From: Bolinopsis microptera
Lineage: Eukaryota; Ctenophora; Tentaculata; Lobata; Bolinopsidae
DNA length: 64,000 bases
Assembly (NCBI RefSeq): GCF_026151205.1
Contig: NC_087076.1
Span: 2,317,902 to 2,381,901, forward strand
Reading direction: 5' to 3'
The notes beneath the pieces are model-generated. The model searched no databases, was not told where the DNA came from, and worked only from the letters and a program-made list of their open reading frames with translations. A program made the position numbers and the translations under genes. Within the stretch, counting starts at the first letter, position 1. The number at the start of each line of letters is the position of its first letter. This document shows, piece after piece, positions 10,988 to 22,275 of the stretch.

Positions 10988-11535
10988 AACGCTGCGCTAA
11001 GAACGAGAGTTCTTAGGCATTTTTGTAGAAATAAGCAAATTTAATAAGTTTCATTTTGCATATTATATAAGAAGGTAAACAAGTTTTTCCAATTAAACAA
11101 TCAGACAAATAAAAATGAATGGGTATGAATCTTCGAACTAGCTGCATCATATCTTGATAATCCATCTGAATCTGATTAACATGTTACGAATAGTCGTCAG
11201 TAGCATATCAACCTGAAGTAAAAAAAAAGTAAGAGACCAAATGGGTTGATGGGTTGACCGTATTAATTAATGAAATTATTTTCACGGACTTCTAAAGGTA
11301 GGTTCTAAAGTCAGTTTACATACGTTGGGCATTTATATATAGCTCAGTCATTGAGTGTCTGATTGAAATAATTCTTTTTAATATGACTTACTATCACCAC
11401 TAATTCAAGGAACATATCTATACTCAAAGAGCTCGCTGACTGTAAGGGAGAATGTATATCCGTATTTCGCTGCTACTGATGCTGTCCTTGATCTTGCAAT
11501 CAAGGCTTCTCCGTTTTTCGTCTAACTATGTACTG

Positions 11536-11573
<38 letters not shown>

Positions 11574-12604
11574 GGGGTAGGGTTCAAGAGTGGTTAGGAT
11601 CAGTATGTGGAGCCTTCTGTTTTGCTGTATAGCATTTTGCTGAATAGCATTTTAGTCACTCCACAGTTTATTAACTGTGTCTCAACTCTGTTGATTTGAT
11701 ATTGAATGGGCGTGATCTGAAATATTCGAATGTCAAGTTTTGGCAAGTTTTGTCAAGTTTCTACAAGTCTCAAATATTAAACACAGCGGTGGTATAAGAC
11801 TCAACGTATGACCCCCCCCCCTGCAGTAAATATTGATTTCCCTTTTTCAAATTTAAGAATTTTCAAGATTTACATAATATATATGTTTCAGTTGCTTTTT
11901 AAACGATTTTATCTCAGATTATGATGTTACAAAGAACAAAGAGGATCTAGTCAACACTCAGTAGAAGTACTGCTACAATATACTATGTATAGTGCCATTT
12001 TTATGACACTACGAAATAAATTATAAATCCACAGCAACCGTGAGAGATATACATTTTTTGGCATAATACAAGCATTTAAGGGCTTATTTTAGATGCTAGG
12101 AATCATTTAAACTGACTTGTAGTGGCAAACTTAACAGGATATATTAATGCGGGTGTAAATTAATCGCGATCTAATTTATCACAGTGAACAGTATTTTGGT
12201 CGTTATTAAGAACTTCTGCTCCACGAGGCTACCACGAGGTAGATGCTAAAAGCATCACCACGAGGTTAGTCAATTCGTCAGTTTTATTTACCTTTTCACG
12301 CAATTTTAGCTGCGCGCGCTACATGTATACAAATTTCACATGTGATGTGATAAAAATGTGACCGATGTGGGACATTACAAATTTGGATATCCTATTTAGA
12401 TCCACGATTTGTTCAACCAATACTTTTATTAGAGGGATTCATGTCGTGTGGGCCAATGTTGAGTTAAGTGTATTTGATAACTTGTTTTACATATTAAAAT
12501 GGTGTGCGTACTAAAGTCAATCCTATTTATCTAGCATCTTCAGGGCCGAAATCTTATTATGAAATCCGTGAGTGGGACACCGGAGAATAACAAATCAAAC
12601 AGTC
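10988..12604. other. Non-coding region with a 35-bp G run
   Basis: No gene is supported. 11538-11572 is an uninterrupted G homopolymer. TTTTGGCAAGTTTTGTCAAG near 11735 is a short local repeat. Confidence 0.4.
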
Positions 12605-14126
12605 TTCCTTTTTAGTTTAAAATAGATTATCATAGTGTGGATACGAAATAAATTATCACAAACAATTCTGTAAACATTTAAAAAATCAAAATATTTCGTT
12701 CAGTCGTATACTATACATGTGATATATAATTTATCTCAAGGGTCTCAACAAACAATACAAGCGAGTAAATAAACCGATAGAAGCCACGTTTACAGGTTGA
12801 ACAATTGTTTAATTAACCCGTTACAGAATGTTTAAAGTAATCTTCTAAATTTTATTAGTATAAATTAAGAACTAATACTATTGATATTTAATTTTGACTG
12901 GTCGAGAACTAGAGATGAGAAATAAAATTGTTATTGACTGATTCAGTTCTATAAACATAACATTCTTTTAAATAATCAGCAGGGATAAATATAAAAATTT
13001 GCGAGAAAAAATATCTAATTAATTTTTAACCAAACTCGATATTTAATCAAATTAGCACAAAATTTAAATGATATATATATATCAACATGAAACATTCTGT
13101 TTGGGCAGTGGTTAAAAAGTTTGAATTGTTTTTTTCTCATTTGTAAATGTCCCTTTCCAACTTGTCAGGAAATCAGGCAGACAGGACACATTTGTGTGGA
13201 AACCGGGTCAGACAGTTGGGCAGCAGATCTGAAGAAAATGTCAAAATTAATACACAATATTCGTTAAAATGTAAAATAACTATCAATTAATAAGACAGAA
13301 TGACTACTTCATGAAGTAAGATATTTACATTTTTGAGCTATCTCTGATTTGGGGTTGATGATGTTGACGTCTACTCCAAGTGTTCGTCTATTACACGTCG
13401 TCTGTTAACTGCATTGTTATGGTGATTATTACCCTGAAGTAAATATGAACGATATGATAATATTAGTTAATTTTCTCAGCACAACAATTGATTTATTTAA
13501 GCGCTACAAGTTTGACCTGTAATGTCTTTAGATTAAATCCTCTCTGATCGAACCAACTTAAACTTATGATTTAGGATGGATATCATGTGACCAACTTGTA
13601 GTCTGTGCTCATGATACAGTAAAACCCCCGAATATACCGCTGCTATTTACATTCCCAAAACTCCGCAGTAAATCGGGGTTTTAATGTACTTCAAATCAGT
13701 ATAAATCATCTTGACCTGATACCATCTATAGCTCTATTCCACTTTTCCAGGAATAAGAAATTTTGTCTGTTTGGATTTGGAAAGAACAGAGTAAGAAGAA
13801 CAAGAATATTTACATTTGGTGTGCAACTAGATATTTTGGAAATTGTTTATAATGTTATGTGTAAATAAGCGGCGTTGAAATGTGGAAACAATGAATCGAG
13901 GATTTTAGTGGAATGTAAAATGTATTTGGACAAGGTTCTTTAAGGAAGTGAACTAAGTTTGATTATTAGCTGTTGTGGAATTTGAAATGCCGTTAAATTG
14001 TTGAAATGACAGTCAATTAATTTATGATTCATTCACTTACAACCCTAAATAAATATAATGGCAACTTTGATAACACAAAAATTAAGGACAAGATAAAAAG
14101 CCGATTATGCCGCTCTGGGTGATATA

Positions 14127-14405
14127 ATAATAATAATAACAACATTTTTTGTAGTGTAGGATTGTTCGAATTTCTATTTGTTAATTCATATAATATACAC
14201 TTTATGATTGTTTCGCCCATTTTTCTTCCCTTGCATTGCAAGCCCTGTCTCTGTAAAAACATCCACTTTTGTAGATACAACAGTCTCTACGTCTTTATCC
14301 TCTGGTCCCTAGGGTCAGGCTGACTCACGCGGCCAGAGGAAATTAACCGATTGCCAAGGGTTTGCTTGCTAGCCAGTCGAGACCTCTTATTGAGACCCGA
14401 ATATA
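14127..14405 (+). mobile_element. 5'-truncated 3' end of an RLE-type LINE
   Basis: The plus strand matches the reverse complement of 58736-59000: GTAGTGTAGGATTGTT, TTGCAAGCCCTGTCTCTG, CAGTCTCTACG, CCTCTGGTCCCTAGGG and GCAGTCGAGACCTCTTATTG-type blocks, ending GAGACCCG-ATATAATAATAA. A fixed 3' end with an ATA-rich tail and a truncated 5' end is what target-primed LINE copies look like. The empty site is seen in A2 (29545) and A3 (47585). Confidence 0.75.
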
Positions 14406-14550
14406 ATAATAACGCTTTATTTGTATACCGCTCTAGGCCGTATAAGCGACCAAAGTCCAAAAAATGAGGTGATACTGGCCAACAAAGCGGTGCAGATAAA
14501 TTTACCTTAGTAGTCCCTTTTCTAATCAAAAAATTAAAATGTATATTTAA
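14404..14550 (-). mobile_element. SINE/LINE-tail-like repeat with ATT-type tail
   Basis: The block from AATAATAACGCTTTATTTGT to CCTTAGTAGTCCCTTTTCTA also occurs at 46717-46862, again starting from an (ATA)n run. Read on the minus strand it ends ...AAATAAAGCG followed by TTATTATT, the usual look of a LINE-mobilised 3' tail. It joins the previous element tail to tail. Confidence 0.6.
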
Positions 14551-15301
14551 TTGTAAAAAACCTTTTCGATTTTTAAAAAACTTTTTAAAAAGTCTGGCGG
14601 TCCATTGGACTATGTGAAAAACTTTCACCCAAAAAGTCCCCTGTTCCACATTACAGGAAAAAGGTTTTTTGAATGAAATTTAAAGAAAAGGAAATATGAG
14701 AATCATTGCTTTATCAATTTTTGAAATAAGATTTTTGGGAAAAGGTTGGGTAACACTGAATACCTTTTGGGATAAGTTTTGGCAGGCAGACGAGGGGTGA
14801 AGGAGGAAGATGAGGGTGCACATTTTACCTATTAAAATGTAGATAGTGTTATTCGTTATTATATTAAATGTTAACTGTATGCAGTAAATTAATTAAAAGC
14901 AGTGTCTGGAATTGATGCAAATGATGTAAATGATGAATTATAAATATACGATTGTTGTTGAGTTTATTTCAAAATCAGACAATTACCAATTGATTAAAAG
15001 TCGTAAAAAGTATTATAAAAAAGTGGGATAAGTACAGTTACTAAGGATGCAGGGCCAATAATACTTTAACTTTAACTAAAATGTCTCTATCTGTATCATT
15101 GATAAAACAAAAACAAAATTTTAAAATATTCGACACCATCCAAAATAAATAGTTTAATTCTCATCAATTGTGTGTACATTGTACAATTGGTGAGAGCTAT
15201 ACTACCTTCACTTATTGAGGTACCAAAACCAGCATTTTATTGTATCAAACAATTACCAATTGATTAAAAGTATTATAAAAACGTAGGAACACAATAGTCA
15301 A

Positions 15302-15472
15302 ATTAATACGTTATAATAATACGTTAAAATAAAACGTTAAAATAATACGTTAAAATAATACGTTAAAATAATACGTTAAAATAATACGTTAAAATAATAC
15401 GTTAAAATAATACGTTAAAATAATACGTTAAAATAATACGTTAAAATAATACGTTAAAATAATACGTAAAAA
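15302..15472 (+). repeat. 13-bp minisatellite (ATAATACGTTAAA)n
   Basis: About thirteen units, slightly degenerate at the left. The same array with fewer units is in A2 at 30390-30522. Confidence 0.95.
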
Positions 15473-15578
15473 TGGGGGGAAAAATGAAATAAAAATCAAA
15501 CAAAATTCAACAAGCGTGCAGGGCGACTTTCATTTATAAAAAATGTAATCTGAAAATAAATATACAAGCAAGTATTTT

Positions 15579-15662
15579 TCATTTACTTACTACTTTATAA
15601 AATATATTTACAAATAAGTCCTGGTCGAAGTCAAGAAGGTTATGAATGATATTGATTATTGT
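15579..15662 (-). pseudogene. C-terminal remnant of a BTB-family gene
   Basis: On the minus strand this reads NIIHNLLDFDQDLFVNIFYK followed by VVSK and a TGA stop at 15579-15581. It parallels the C-terminal NKIIHFYLLGLSQDLFVENI of the intact BTB gene at 48954-50657, and the DNA is also similar (ACAAGTCCTGG versus ATAAGTCCTGG). The last codons lie inside repeat A1. Upstream coding sequence is cut off by a LINE fragment from about 15684. Confidence 0.55.
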
Positions 15663-15683
15663 TAGGTGTCGTTCACGTGGTAT

Positions 15684-16507
15684 TACCAACGAGCAACTTA
15701 AGTATGGACAGGATGGGTTGGTTGATCAACGAGTTGTGTTGTTCAAGAAAGTGTGGGAAGATGAGAAGATTCCTGAGGATTTAAGGTGTTATTATCATCG
15801 TTGGAAAGAAGGGTGACACCTCTCATTGCGCTAACAACAGAGGCATTACATTAAAGATCCACAGCCTCGAAGCTCCTGCAGATGATACTCCTGCGGAGAC
15901 TTAGCAATGGCATGGAAAAATTTCTCCGGGAGAATCAAAGTGGTTTTAGACAGAATCGCTCATATATTGACTCATCGCTCATATATTGACTCACATATTC
16001 ACTCCACTGTATTATAATACACCAATGTATTGAGCATAATATCCCTCTGCATATCAATTTTTTTGATTTTAAAGCAGCTTTTGATTCGATTGACAGGCAG
16101 TTCATTTGGAGAAGTATGCAGCACTACGGCTTATCTGACAAGTACATTAGAATCATGAAGGTGTTCTTTGCTTACACAGTTAGTGCTGTTAGGGTCAATG
16201 GAGAGGTTTCAGGTTGGTTTGATGTCAACTCGGGTACTGGGCAAGGTGATATACACTATACAGGGACCACCAGTCTTCAACTTTTGTTTGAATTTATCGG
16301 CATACCTTATGGAACTGAACAAGGTCATTAGTAAGGGGGCTTTATTACAGCTGCCAGCCCCCGGGGTAGAAGAGAAACATCTCTTGGACAATGGACACTG
16401 ATAACGCTGATGACATGGCCATGTTCGATAACTCAAAAGAGGGGCTGCAGGAAACCACAGACCTTCTCTGCAAATACAGTGCCTATGCGGGTCTGGAGAT
16501 TAATGCT
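15684..16507 (+). mobile_element. Degenerate non-LTR reverse transcriptase fragment
   Basis: Across shifting frames one reads ITNEQLKYGQDGLVDQ, VWEDEKIPEDLR, a GKKGDTSHCANNRGI-like block, NGMEKFLRENQSGFRQNRS, motif A (FFDFKAAFDSIDR), HYGLSDKYIRIM, motif B (GTGQGDI) and a DNADDMAMF box that replaces YADD. These are non-LTR RT motifs in the right order. Several frameshifts and an in-frame stop make it dead. It differs from the RTE-like copies, and its clade is not assigned. Confidence 0.75.
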
Positions 16508-16516
16508 GGCAAAATA

Positions 16517-16546
16517 ATAATATATGTAATATGTGAACGACCCCCA
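16517..16546. mobile_element. Possible right end of a Harbinger-like MITE
   Basis: TATGTAATATGTGAACGACC resembles the right terminus of the MITE at 6217-6373. The left end is not found, so this is a weak call. Confidence 0.3.
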
Positions 16547-16584
16547 ACTCACACTATCAGTAGTATTAACAAAATACTAAATAT

Positions 16585-16794
16585 CTAAATCAGAAAAACA
16601 GTTCTCGTTCCCATGTCCAACATTATGATGTTCTCTTCCATCATAATTTTTAGATACTCAATTACCTCGTTCTCTTCGAGGTTAATTCTCGCAAGTATTC
16701 TGTCCAGCGGGAGATCTTCTATGTTAAATGTGAATATTTCACGAATAATTCGTTTGAATTCCTCTAAACTTTTCGTCCTTCGTCGTCCTTCTAC
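16585..16794 (-). CDS. MCM3: MCM3-like C-terminal winged-helix exon (partial)
   Basis: From a possible acceptor (AAATCTAG) near 16795 the minus strand is open for 69 codons to a TAG at 16585-16587. The peptide runs VEGRRRTKSLEEFKRIIREI, then about 25 residues including PLDRILARINLEE, then IEYLKIMMEENIIM and ends VFLI. Basic linker, short winged-helix domain and terminal FLI match the pattern I know for the C-terminus of MCM3, a subunit of the MCM2-7 replicative helicase. No other MCM exon (AAA+ domain, Walker motifs) is recognised nearby, so it is either a last exon after a long intron or a stranded fragment. The frame is intact, which argues against great age. Confidence 0.5.
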   Translation of the reverse strand, partial: VEGRRRTKSLEEFKRIIREIFTFNIEDLPLDRILARINLEENEVIEYLKIMMEENIIMLDMGTRTVFLI

Positions 16795-16796
16795 CT

Positions 16797-17309
16797 AGAT
16801 TTAGCATGAGTTAAAAAACACAGCATTATTAAAATTGATTTTATTAAAACGTTCTCATTAGGCATACACACACACATTCTATATTCTCATTCATTATTCA
16901 TTATATTTACCAGGTATGCCTTGGAAAACACTAGACTAGGGGAATTTAGTTGAGTTGTGTAATATTGTAGGGTATTGTATTGTTAATTTGGACTCGATGC
17001 TTCCCCCTGGTAATGCGATCTCGGAAGGCAGGCCTCCCCTTTGCGACACGAAAACCACTTTATGAAATCTTCTGTCCGAGTTTTTTTCCCCAAAATTTTT
17101 AGAAACCTAAATAATTTTGGCCCCTTGTCCAGATTAAATGGTGAGGGGGAGGGCCAGGTCATATAACAGCTGCACCGAAATCGGAATTACGACAACTGAA
17201 CCCAACGATCGGATTTTCAGGTTCTCCTTCTTTGCAGGGGACTGTGGTCATTATCACTATAGAATAGAGCATTGGAGCCCGGTTAATATTAATAAGTGGA
17301 GAAAAAAAG
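16797..17309. other. Non-coding spacer, nothing recognised
   Basis: AT-rich with a short CACACACA run near 16867. No gene is seen. Confidence 0.4.
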
Positions 17310-17620
17310 TTAAACTTTGTTTTCTCCGCATTTGGTGAATCGTTTTGTTGCTTCAATTATGAAGGCGATAATCCTTGGTAGTGAGAAATTATCCACTATG
17401 TCTGTCACATCAAGGTAGAAGGAGTCAAAGTATCCTCCTCGTTGGTAAGACCACTTCGGGTACTGGCCAATAAAGTGGTTCATTGTCTCCTCTTCCATGA
17501 CTCCATACTCGTCTGAAATGAGTGTGCCTTTTTCGGTAAGAGAGTCTGCATTTTCGTTACCTGTCAGGTTACTTGGCTCAAATGTCGTGTCTTCTGATGC
17601 TTTGGGAGGGCCTGCCATGG
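17310..17620 (-). mobile_element. LINE 3' end with RNase H remnant
   Basis: The minus-strand frame contains LTGNENADSLTEKG, a decayed form of the RNase H block (H.G..GNE.AD..AK), followed by EEETMNHFIGQYPKWSYQRG, the terminal cysteine/histidine region seen in LINEs of the I/Jockey group (compare GDGEETVPHFLGQCP at 26597-26812). The part between the two blocks is missing, so it is an internally deleted, 5'-truncated copy. Confidence 0.65.
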
Positions 17621-17787
17621 TTCAGATCTTGAGCCTTGGGTCGGATCTCGATGCTAGAGGAGCAGTGGACAGTATCATTTTGGCACGCTTCGTGATAATC
17701 GTGAACACGTAAGCTTGTTAGATCAGATCTCGCAATCGAAAGGCACCTGAGACCTTGTTATCTATTAGTTTCCTTGTTATACAGATC
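17621..17787. other. Spacer, nothing recognised
   Basis: Short non-coding interval before the 505-bp inverted-repeat element. Confidence 0.3.
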
Positions 17788-18292
17788 CCCACATCCAGAA
17801 AGTTTTATATTTCCTCCCAGATGCGTTTTTTTCTAAATTCTGTGGCAGGGGTCTGGGGGCGCAGCCCCCAGCAGGGTCCAGGGGCGGAGCCCCTTGGCGG
17901 GGGCTAGGGGGCGCAGCCCCCCGGAAATTTTTTGCGAAATAGGGTGTTTTAGACGGCATTTGGCATTAAAGAAATTTGTAGGACAGCAATAAACTGGGAT
18001 TGAAAAGAATCAAGTACTCACGTAAATTTGGTAACTTCACAACAGCAATCTGCATTCTCCAATCAGAATATTTCACTGTGTTCCAAAACTGACAGGATGT
18101 TCCTCTTTGATTTTTATACAATCGAAACATTTTCTTCAAAAATTTCCTCAATTAATTTGTCTTTATTCCAAAAAAATATTTCGAAATTTAGGAGTAACTT
18201 GTCAAAAATTTCCTCTTTTTCTCCCGTTTTTCCTCCCAAAAAAAAATTTCCTCCCAGGCTGCCTGGCAAGATGGCGTGTTTCTGGATGTGGG
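17788..18292. mobile_element. Unclassified 505-bp DNA transposon (TIR, 8-bp duplication)
   Basis: It begins CCCACATCCAGAAA and ends TTTCTGGATGTGGG, a perfect 14-bp terminal inverted repeat. Identical 8-bp duplications TACAGATC lie at 17780-17787 and 18293-18300. Inside, TTTCCTCCCA motifs occur near both ends, and a GC-rich block at 17846-17922 contains three imperfect palindromes of the form GGGGGCGCAGCCCCC. No transposase is encoded. The termini do not match the usual hAT start (CAGGG or CAGTG), so I leave the superfamily open. Confidence 0.8.
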
Positions 18293-18548
18293 TACAGATC
18301 GGATCAATACATAAGGAAGAGAGATGGTGGTCACAGTATCGAATCACGGTTGTCTTCAGCAAGTAGAGGAGCTCAACTTCTTCTGGACACAGGCAGCAGC
18401 TAAACTAGAGCGATATTTGGAAACCTGTTTATATAACGCGGAAGAGGATATTGTCATATAGATCCAGTCCACCCACCTCTGAATATCGGAACAGAACCTT
18501 TTACGTTGGATACATGATAGCAAAGTCCAGTATAAAGGAAGGGAAAGC

Positions 18549-19290
18549 ATGGGTGACGACAACATAGCCCAAGAAGTCTTTAAACGATGCGACCTTGATC
18601 AAATTGTCTTAGACTTCTGTAACAATGCTCTATTGAAAGGTGCGAAACCAGACCAATGGTCTGATTTCTCACCAATTCCAAAGAAGGGCGACCTTAGCGA
18701 ACCAATGAACTATCGGGGAATAAGCTTGGCATCCCTAGTTGCCAAGGCTCTAAACAAGATGGTCCTAAACCGGTTGAAGCCAGAAATCGAGACAATTCTG
18801 CGCAGAAACCAGAATGGATTCAGACCAGGAAGGTCAACAACTCAGCAGATATTGGTACTGAGGCGTCTTATAGAGGGTGTCAAGAGTCGGAAACTGCCAG
18901 CTGTTCTGAAATTTATAGACTATAAGAAGGTTTCCGACAGTGTACATCGTGGGAAAAGGTTCAAGATTCTAGAAGCTTACGGCATTCCAGTCAAAATCGT
19001 ACAGCTTATACGGCTCATGTACGAAAAGACAATGGCAAACGGGCAACGTCCTAACTCCAGACGGAGAAACGGAATTGTTCGAGATACTCGCAGGTGTGTT
19101 ACAGGGTGATACCTTAGCACCTTATCTCTTCGCAATAGTTACCGACTACTGTATGAGGCAAGCCATAGGCGATGATGCGGAGCGACTTGGACTCACTCTC
19201 GAATGTAGAAAAAGCAGAAGAGTGGGGCCCAAGATCATCACCGATGTGGACTTTGCATATGATATAGAACTTATATCTGAGGACATGGTA
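18549..19290 (+). mobile_element. RTE-like LINE, reverse transcriptase fragment (copy 3)
   Basis: Nearly identical in DNA to copy 1 over the shared region and extends further 5': GDDNIAQEVFKRCDLDQIV, the PIPKKGD and NYRGISLASL blocks, NQNGFRPGRSTTQQILVLRR, then motif A in damaged form (FIDYKKVSDSVHR) and, after a 2-base gain near 19037, motif B LQGDTLAPYLF. The catalytic FADD reads FAYD here, so an active-site aspartate is lost. At 19288, within SEDMDKANE of copy 1, the element is interrupted by unrelated sequence; a noisy continuation appears at 20540-21058. Confidence 0.85.
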
Positions 19291-19291
19291 G

Positions 19292-20183
19292 TGTAAAATA
19301 AGATGGCACCAGACCAGTCCTCCCAAGGCGTACCGATGGTCTACAGTGCCTGCTCACAAGGGTGTACTCACAATATACACTACTCACTCAGTCGTTCTTA
19401 GCGACTGACAACCGCAATAACTCACAATATCTAAGTATTGAACTCTACGTTAATATAACAAATACGATATTCTAGTACCGTACACGGAATCAACAGAAAG
19501 GGATACTAAGGTGTTAATATCGAGAATATAAATCAAATGGGAAATATAAACTCGTTACGAACGCTAGTAGAAACACTAAACTCTTAGAACTTGCACTTAC
19601 TCTGAATTGACTGAAACACGATATTCGAGTATCGAAAGCTTACTAATTTACCCACACGGAAATAGGTGAGGCAACTTTAATTTGAACGGTTATAATGTGG
19701 TACAATTCGTTCCTACGCTAGGTTGAACAAGGGAAACAGTTGAATCCCCATGTATATCTTCGAAGATGAAATTTAGGAATTCCAACAATAAAAACTTAAA
19801 ATGGGCAATAGGGCCAGCCCTTCCAAATAAATTAATTTATAATTAATCCGTCCCTAAAACTTTCCAAAAACTGATCCCGGTTCAGACATGCGGTTACCGA
19901 CGCCTTTTTTCCGGTGCTTAAGTGGTACCTGGTTCGGGGGCTGGCCCAGGAATAAAACTATTTTAACAAAACCCAACGGAAAATCAGTGCTACTTTCACA
20001 AATCTTAAAACTGAATACTATTTAAACTACCTATCCTTTTAAAGTTTTTCTTCACTTTAAACTGAATTAAATAAAAAGAATTTTAATAATGCCTTTTAAA
20101 GTCGTTGCAAAGCCCCAATTACACTTTGGGAAATTTATTCGATTTGTCAATACTCAAAGGTATTGAAAAAATTGATACATCCC
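19292..20183 (-). mobile_element. LTR-like insert in RTE copy 3 (tentative)
   Basis: The insert starts TGTAAAATAAGATGG right at the RTE break, and TTGATACA at 20176-20183 is followed by TCCCCCTACTT. On the minus strand that is a purine tract AAGTAGGGGGA followed by TGTATCAA..., with ...TTATTTTACA at the far end. A polypurine tract next to a TG...CA block of about 890 bp is the arrangement at the 3' LTR of an LTR retrotransposon. No gag or pol is visible, and from 19790 the sequence quality looks poor, so this remains tentative. Confidence 0.4.
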
Positions 20184-20539
20184 CCTACTTAAATTTAAAA
20201 TAAATCCAAAATTACCTCTAACAAACCTAATATATTACAAAAATTTCAATTCCTAACCTAAATGTCCAACCTACTTTAACAAACCTTTAAAAAATTTTTA
20301 AAATAATAATTACGGTAAAAAAAATTCAACTTCATCCCCGGTCTCGACAACTACCCATAAAAAACATTCCGGTGTTACCCCAAATTTAAAAAATCTATCA
20401 TTAAAAAATACGTGGGTTCCAACACGGGGACCTTCCTTGAGGGCTAACCCCTTTCTGTCCATAACGGGGAAGGCAAGTAAGGTCTGAACTGGTAATGGCA
20501 GGACGTTTAGCCGGATACATCCAAATTGGGGGTTTTCAT

Positions 20540-21058
20540 TTACTTAGGGCTATGGATTAGATGCGCACGTTTAGAAGGATAAAGGGTTATGAGGGTAAAG
20601 CCGGTTGGGGGCCCTTATAGCCTGAAAATTTGGTCCCAAAACCGGGAAAAAGCCTATAAATTAGTTTTTCATTGGCGGTTGTAGCCCGGTTTTAGAAACG
20701 GCACTATATAGGCTCATAGGAAAAGTGGAACGGGGACTTTACCCTGGTGGTTGCGGTATGGAGTGCCGGGTATTTTCAGGAGGCAGGGAGGCGGTTTTTA
20801 ATTAATTTGTTTGGAGCCTCCAAGGGTGTAACGTTAGAAACCGGTTAAAATTGTGGTCACTGCCAGACCCTTAGTAAAGCCAGTGAATTTCTCTTATCGG
20901 GAATTGAATTTGGGAGGCACAAAGGGGGACAAAGGGGGAGTACTTTTTCTATGGTTACTTTAGGAAGGGTTGGGGAAACTTCTTAAGAGGAACTGCGAAC
21001 CATGCAGGGGGAAAGGGATTTCTGGAGGGGGACTTCTGGCGTTGATGGACTTTTTTTT
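20540..21058 (+). mobile_element. Corrupted RTE 3' region (continuation of copy 3)
   Basis: It aligns by eye with 1985-2530 of copy 1. TACTTAGGGCTATGGATTAG matches TACTTAGGCTCCTGGATTGA, GGTTGCGGTATGGAGTGCCG matches GTTGCGTATGGTGCTGGG, and the final GAGGAACTGCGAACC is exact. Differences are spread evenly and ignore codon structure. Confidence 0.65.
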
Positions 21059-21989
21059 TTCCGGACGTTGATAGAGTTGTAGTGTCGGAGGTTTTCGATT
21101 ATTTTACCCCCGGATAGGGTTTCTTTGACGTTTAAGTGTAAAAGGTTTAGTTAGGTAAACAAGGGTTAAAATTGTGAAAAGTTGGATAAAATATTATAAC
21201 CAATTAACATTTAGTAATAGGGGGGGTGGTTAATTAGCGGTTTAAAATTTAATTGAAGTTAAATATAAAAAGTTTTGAAGCTCCGGCCCGAATCCTTAAA
21301 AGACCGGGCCTGTTATTCCACCTGGCACCGCACCTGTACGGACCCCGGGGCCGGCCCGCCTTTCTTTAAAAAAACAACGGCCCCCCTTACGGTCTTTCCT
21401 TCTAAATTTTAAATTAATAATTCTAATTTTTCCACTTTGCTAACCAAATAATATGATTATTAAAAGCTTAAGAAAGCGACCAGAACATTACCCCGGGGTT
21501 TAAACCGATTTCGGGCCATAGGGGATTTGAAATTCCAAACCCCCATAATCAAATTCCAAAACAAAAACATTATTTTCCCAAAAATATCAAATTCATACCC
21601 CGGTCAACCAAATTAAAAACTTAATAAAATTAAATTAAAAAGAAAATATTAACATCTCCCCTTTAACATAAAAAATTTCCTGACAATTTAAAAAACCCAT
21701 TTCTGTTAACAGTTTCCAATTCTGGAAGGCCCCCATTCCTGCCAATTAAAACAACAAATAAGGTAGACACGGAAATGGGGGAAATTTATCGCTTTTTATC
21801 CAAAATGGAATTTTCCTAATAAGGTCCCCGGTTAAAAGATTTGTTGAGGAGAAGGGAAACGAGGGGTCCCCAATGTGGGAATCGGAGAATCAAATGAGGT
21901 TTGATGTTTTTTTTCCTGCGGTTGGGTACTTTTTTTTCGGGTCAGAAACTTCCTTGGTCATGAAAAGTGAACGGGCCTTCCACAAAGAT

Positions 21990-22275
21990 TGTTTTTCCCT
22001 ATAGGGGTTTCAGGAGGGCGTCAGGCTCGAATTTTTTAACTTGTTGGAGCCTTCAAGTTCTACAATTACGAAGCAAAAAAACTGGCGGTCCCGATCGGGA
22101 CAAACCTGGGGCTAATTTGCCAGGTTCTTTTCCCAACGGAACCTTTGCCAGGGGTTTTTGCCCAGCAACACAAGGACAAAATGTATTCAAAAGGTTTTAA
22201 AGGATTTGGGAACTCAAAGGGAAATGCGAACTATCAGGGCAAGGGATTTAGGGGGGGTCTTCTGGGCTGTGGACT
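21990..22275 (+). mobile_element. Second corrupted RTE 3' end
   Basis: Matches 2235-2530 of copy 1 in corrupted form, ending AATGCGAACTATCAGGGCAA... and TCTTCTGGGCTGTGGACTT. It lies about 1.2 kb after the first corrupted end, with different errors, as expected if two raw reads were concatenated. Confidence 0.55.

Larger units (their letters stand above)
12605..15606. repeat. Segmental repeat A, copy 1 (A1)
   Basis: About 3.0 kb, highly similar to 27575-30661 (A2) and, from 13430 on, to 46075-48930 (A3). Landmarks in order are GATACGAAATAAATTATCAC, CAGGAAATCAGGCAGACA, the GATACAGTAAAACCCC block, CCGATTATGCCGCTCTGGG, GTAACACTGAATACCTTTTG, the ATAATACGTTAAA minisatellite and GTGCAGGGCGACTTTC. 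It has no coding capacity except its extreme right end, which includes the last codons of a minus-strand BTB-like frame. A1 differs from A2 by carrying LINE and SINE-like insertions at 14127-14650. Confidence 0.85.

Noticed and set aside
12605-15606. Repeat A as a Helitron
   Set aside because: No consistent 5' TC, 3' CTRR or terminal hairpin is seen at the shared edges; left as a segmental repeat.
17846-17922. CpG-island promoter
   Set aside because: The GC-rich block is made of palindromic repeats inside a transposon and has no gene next to it.
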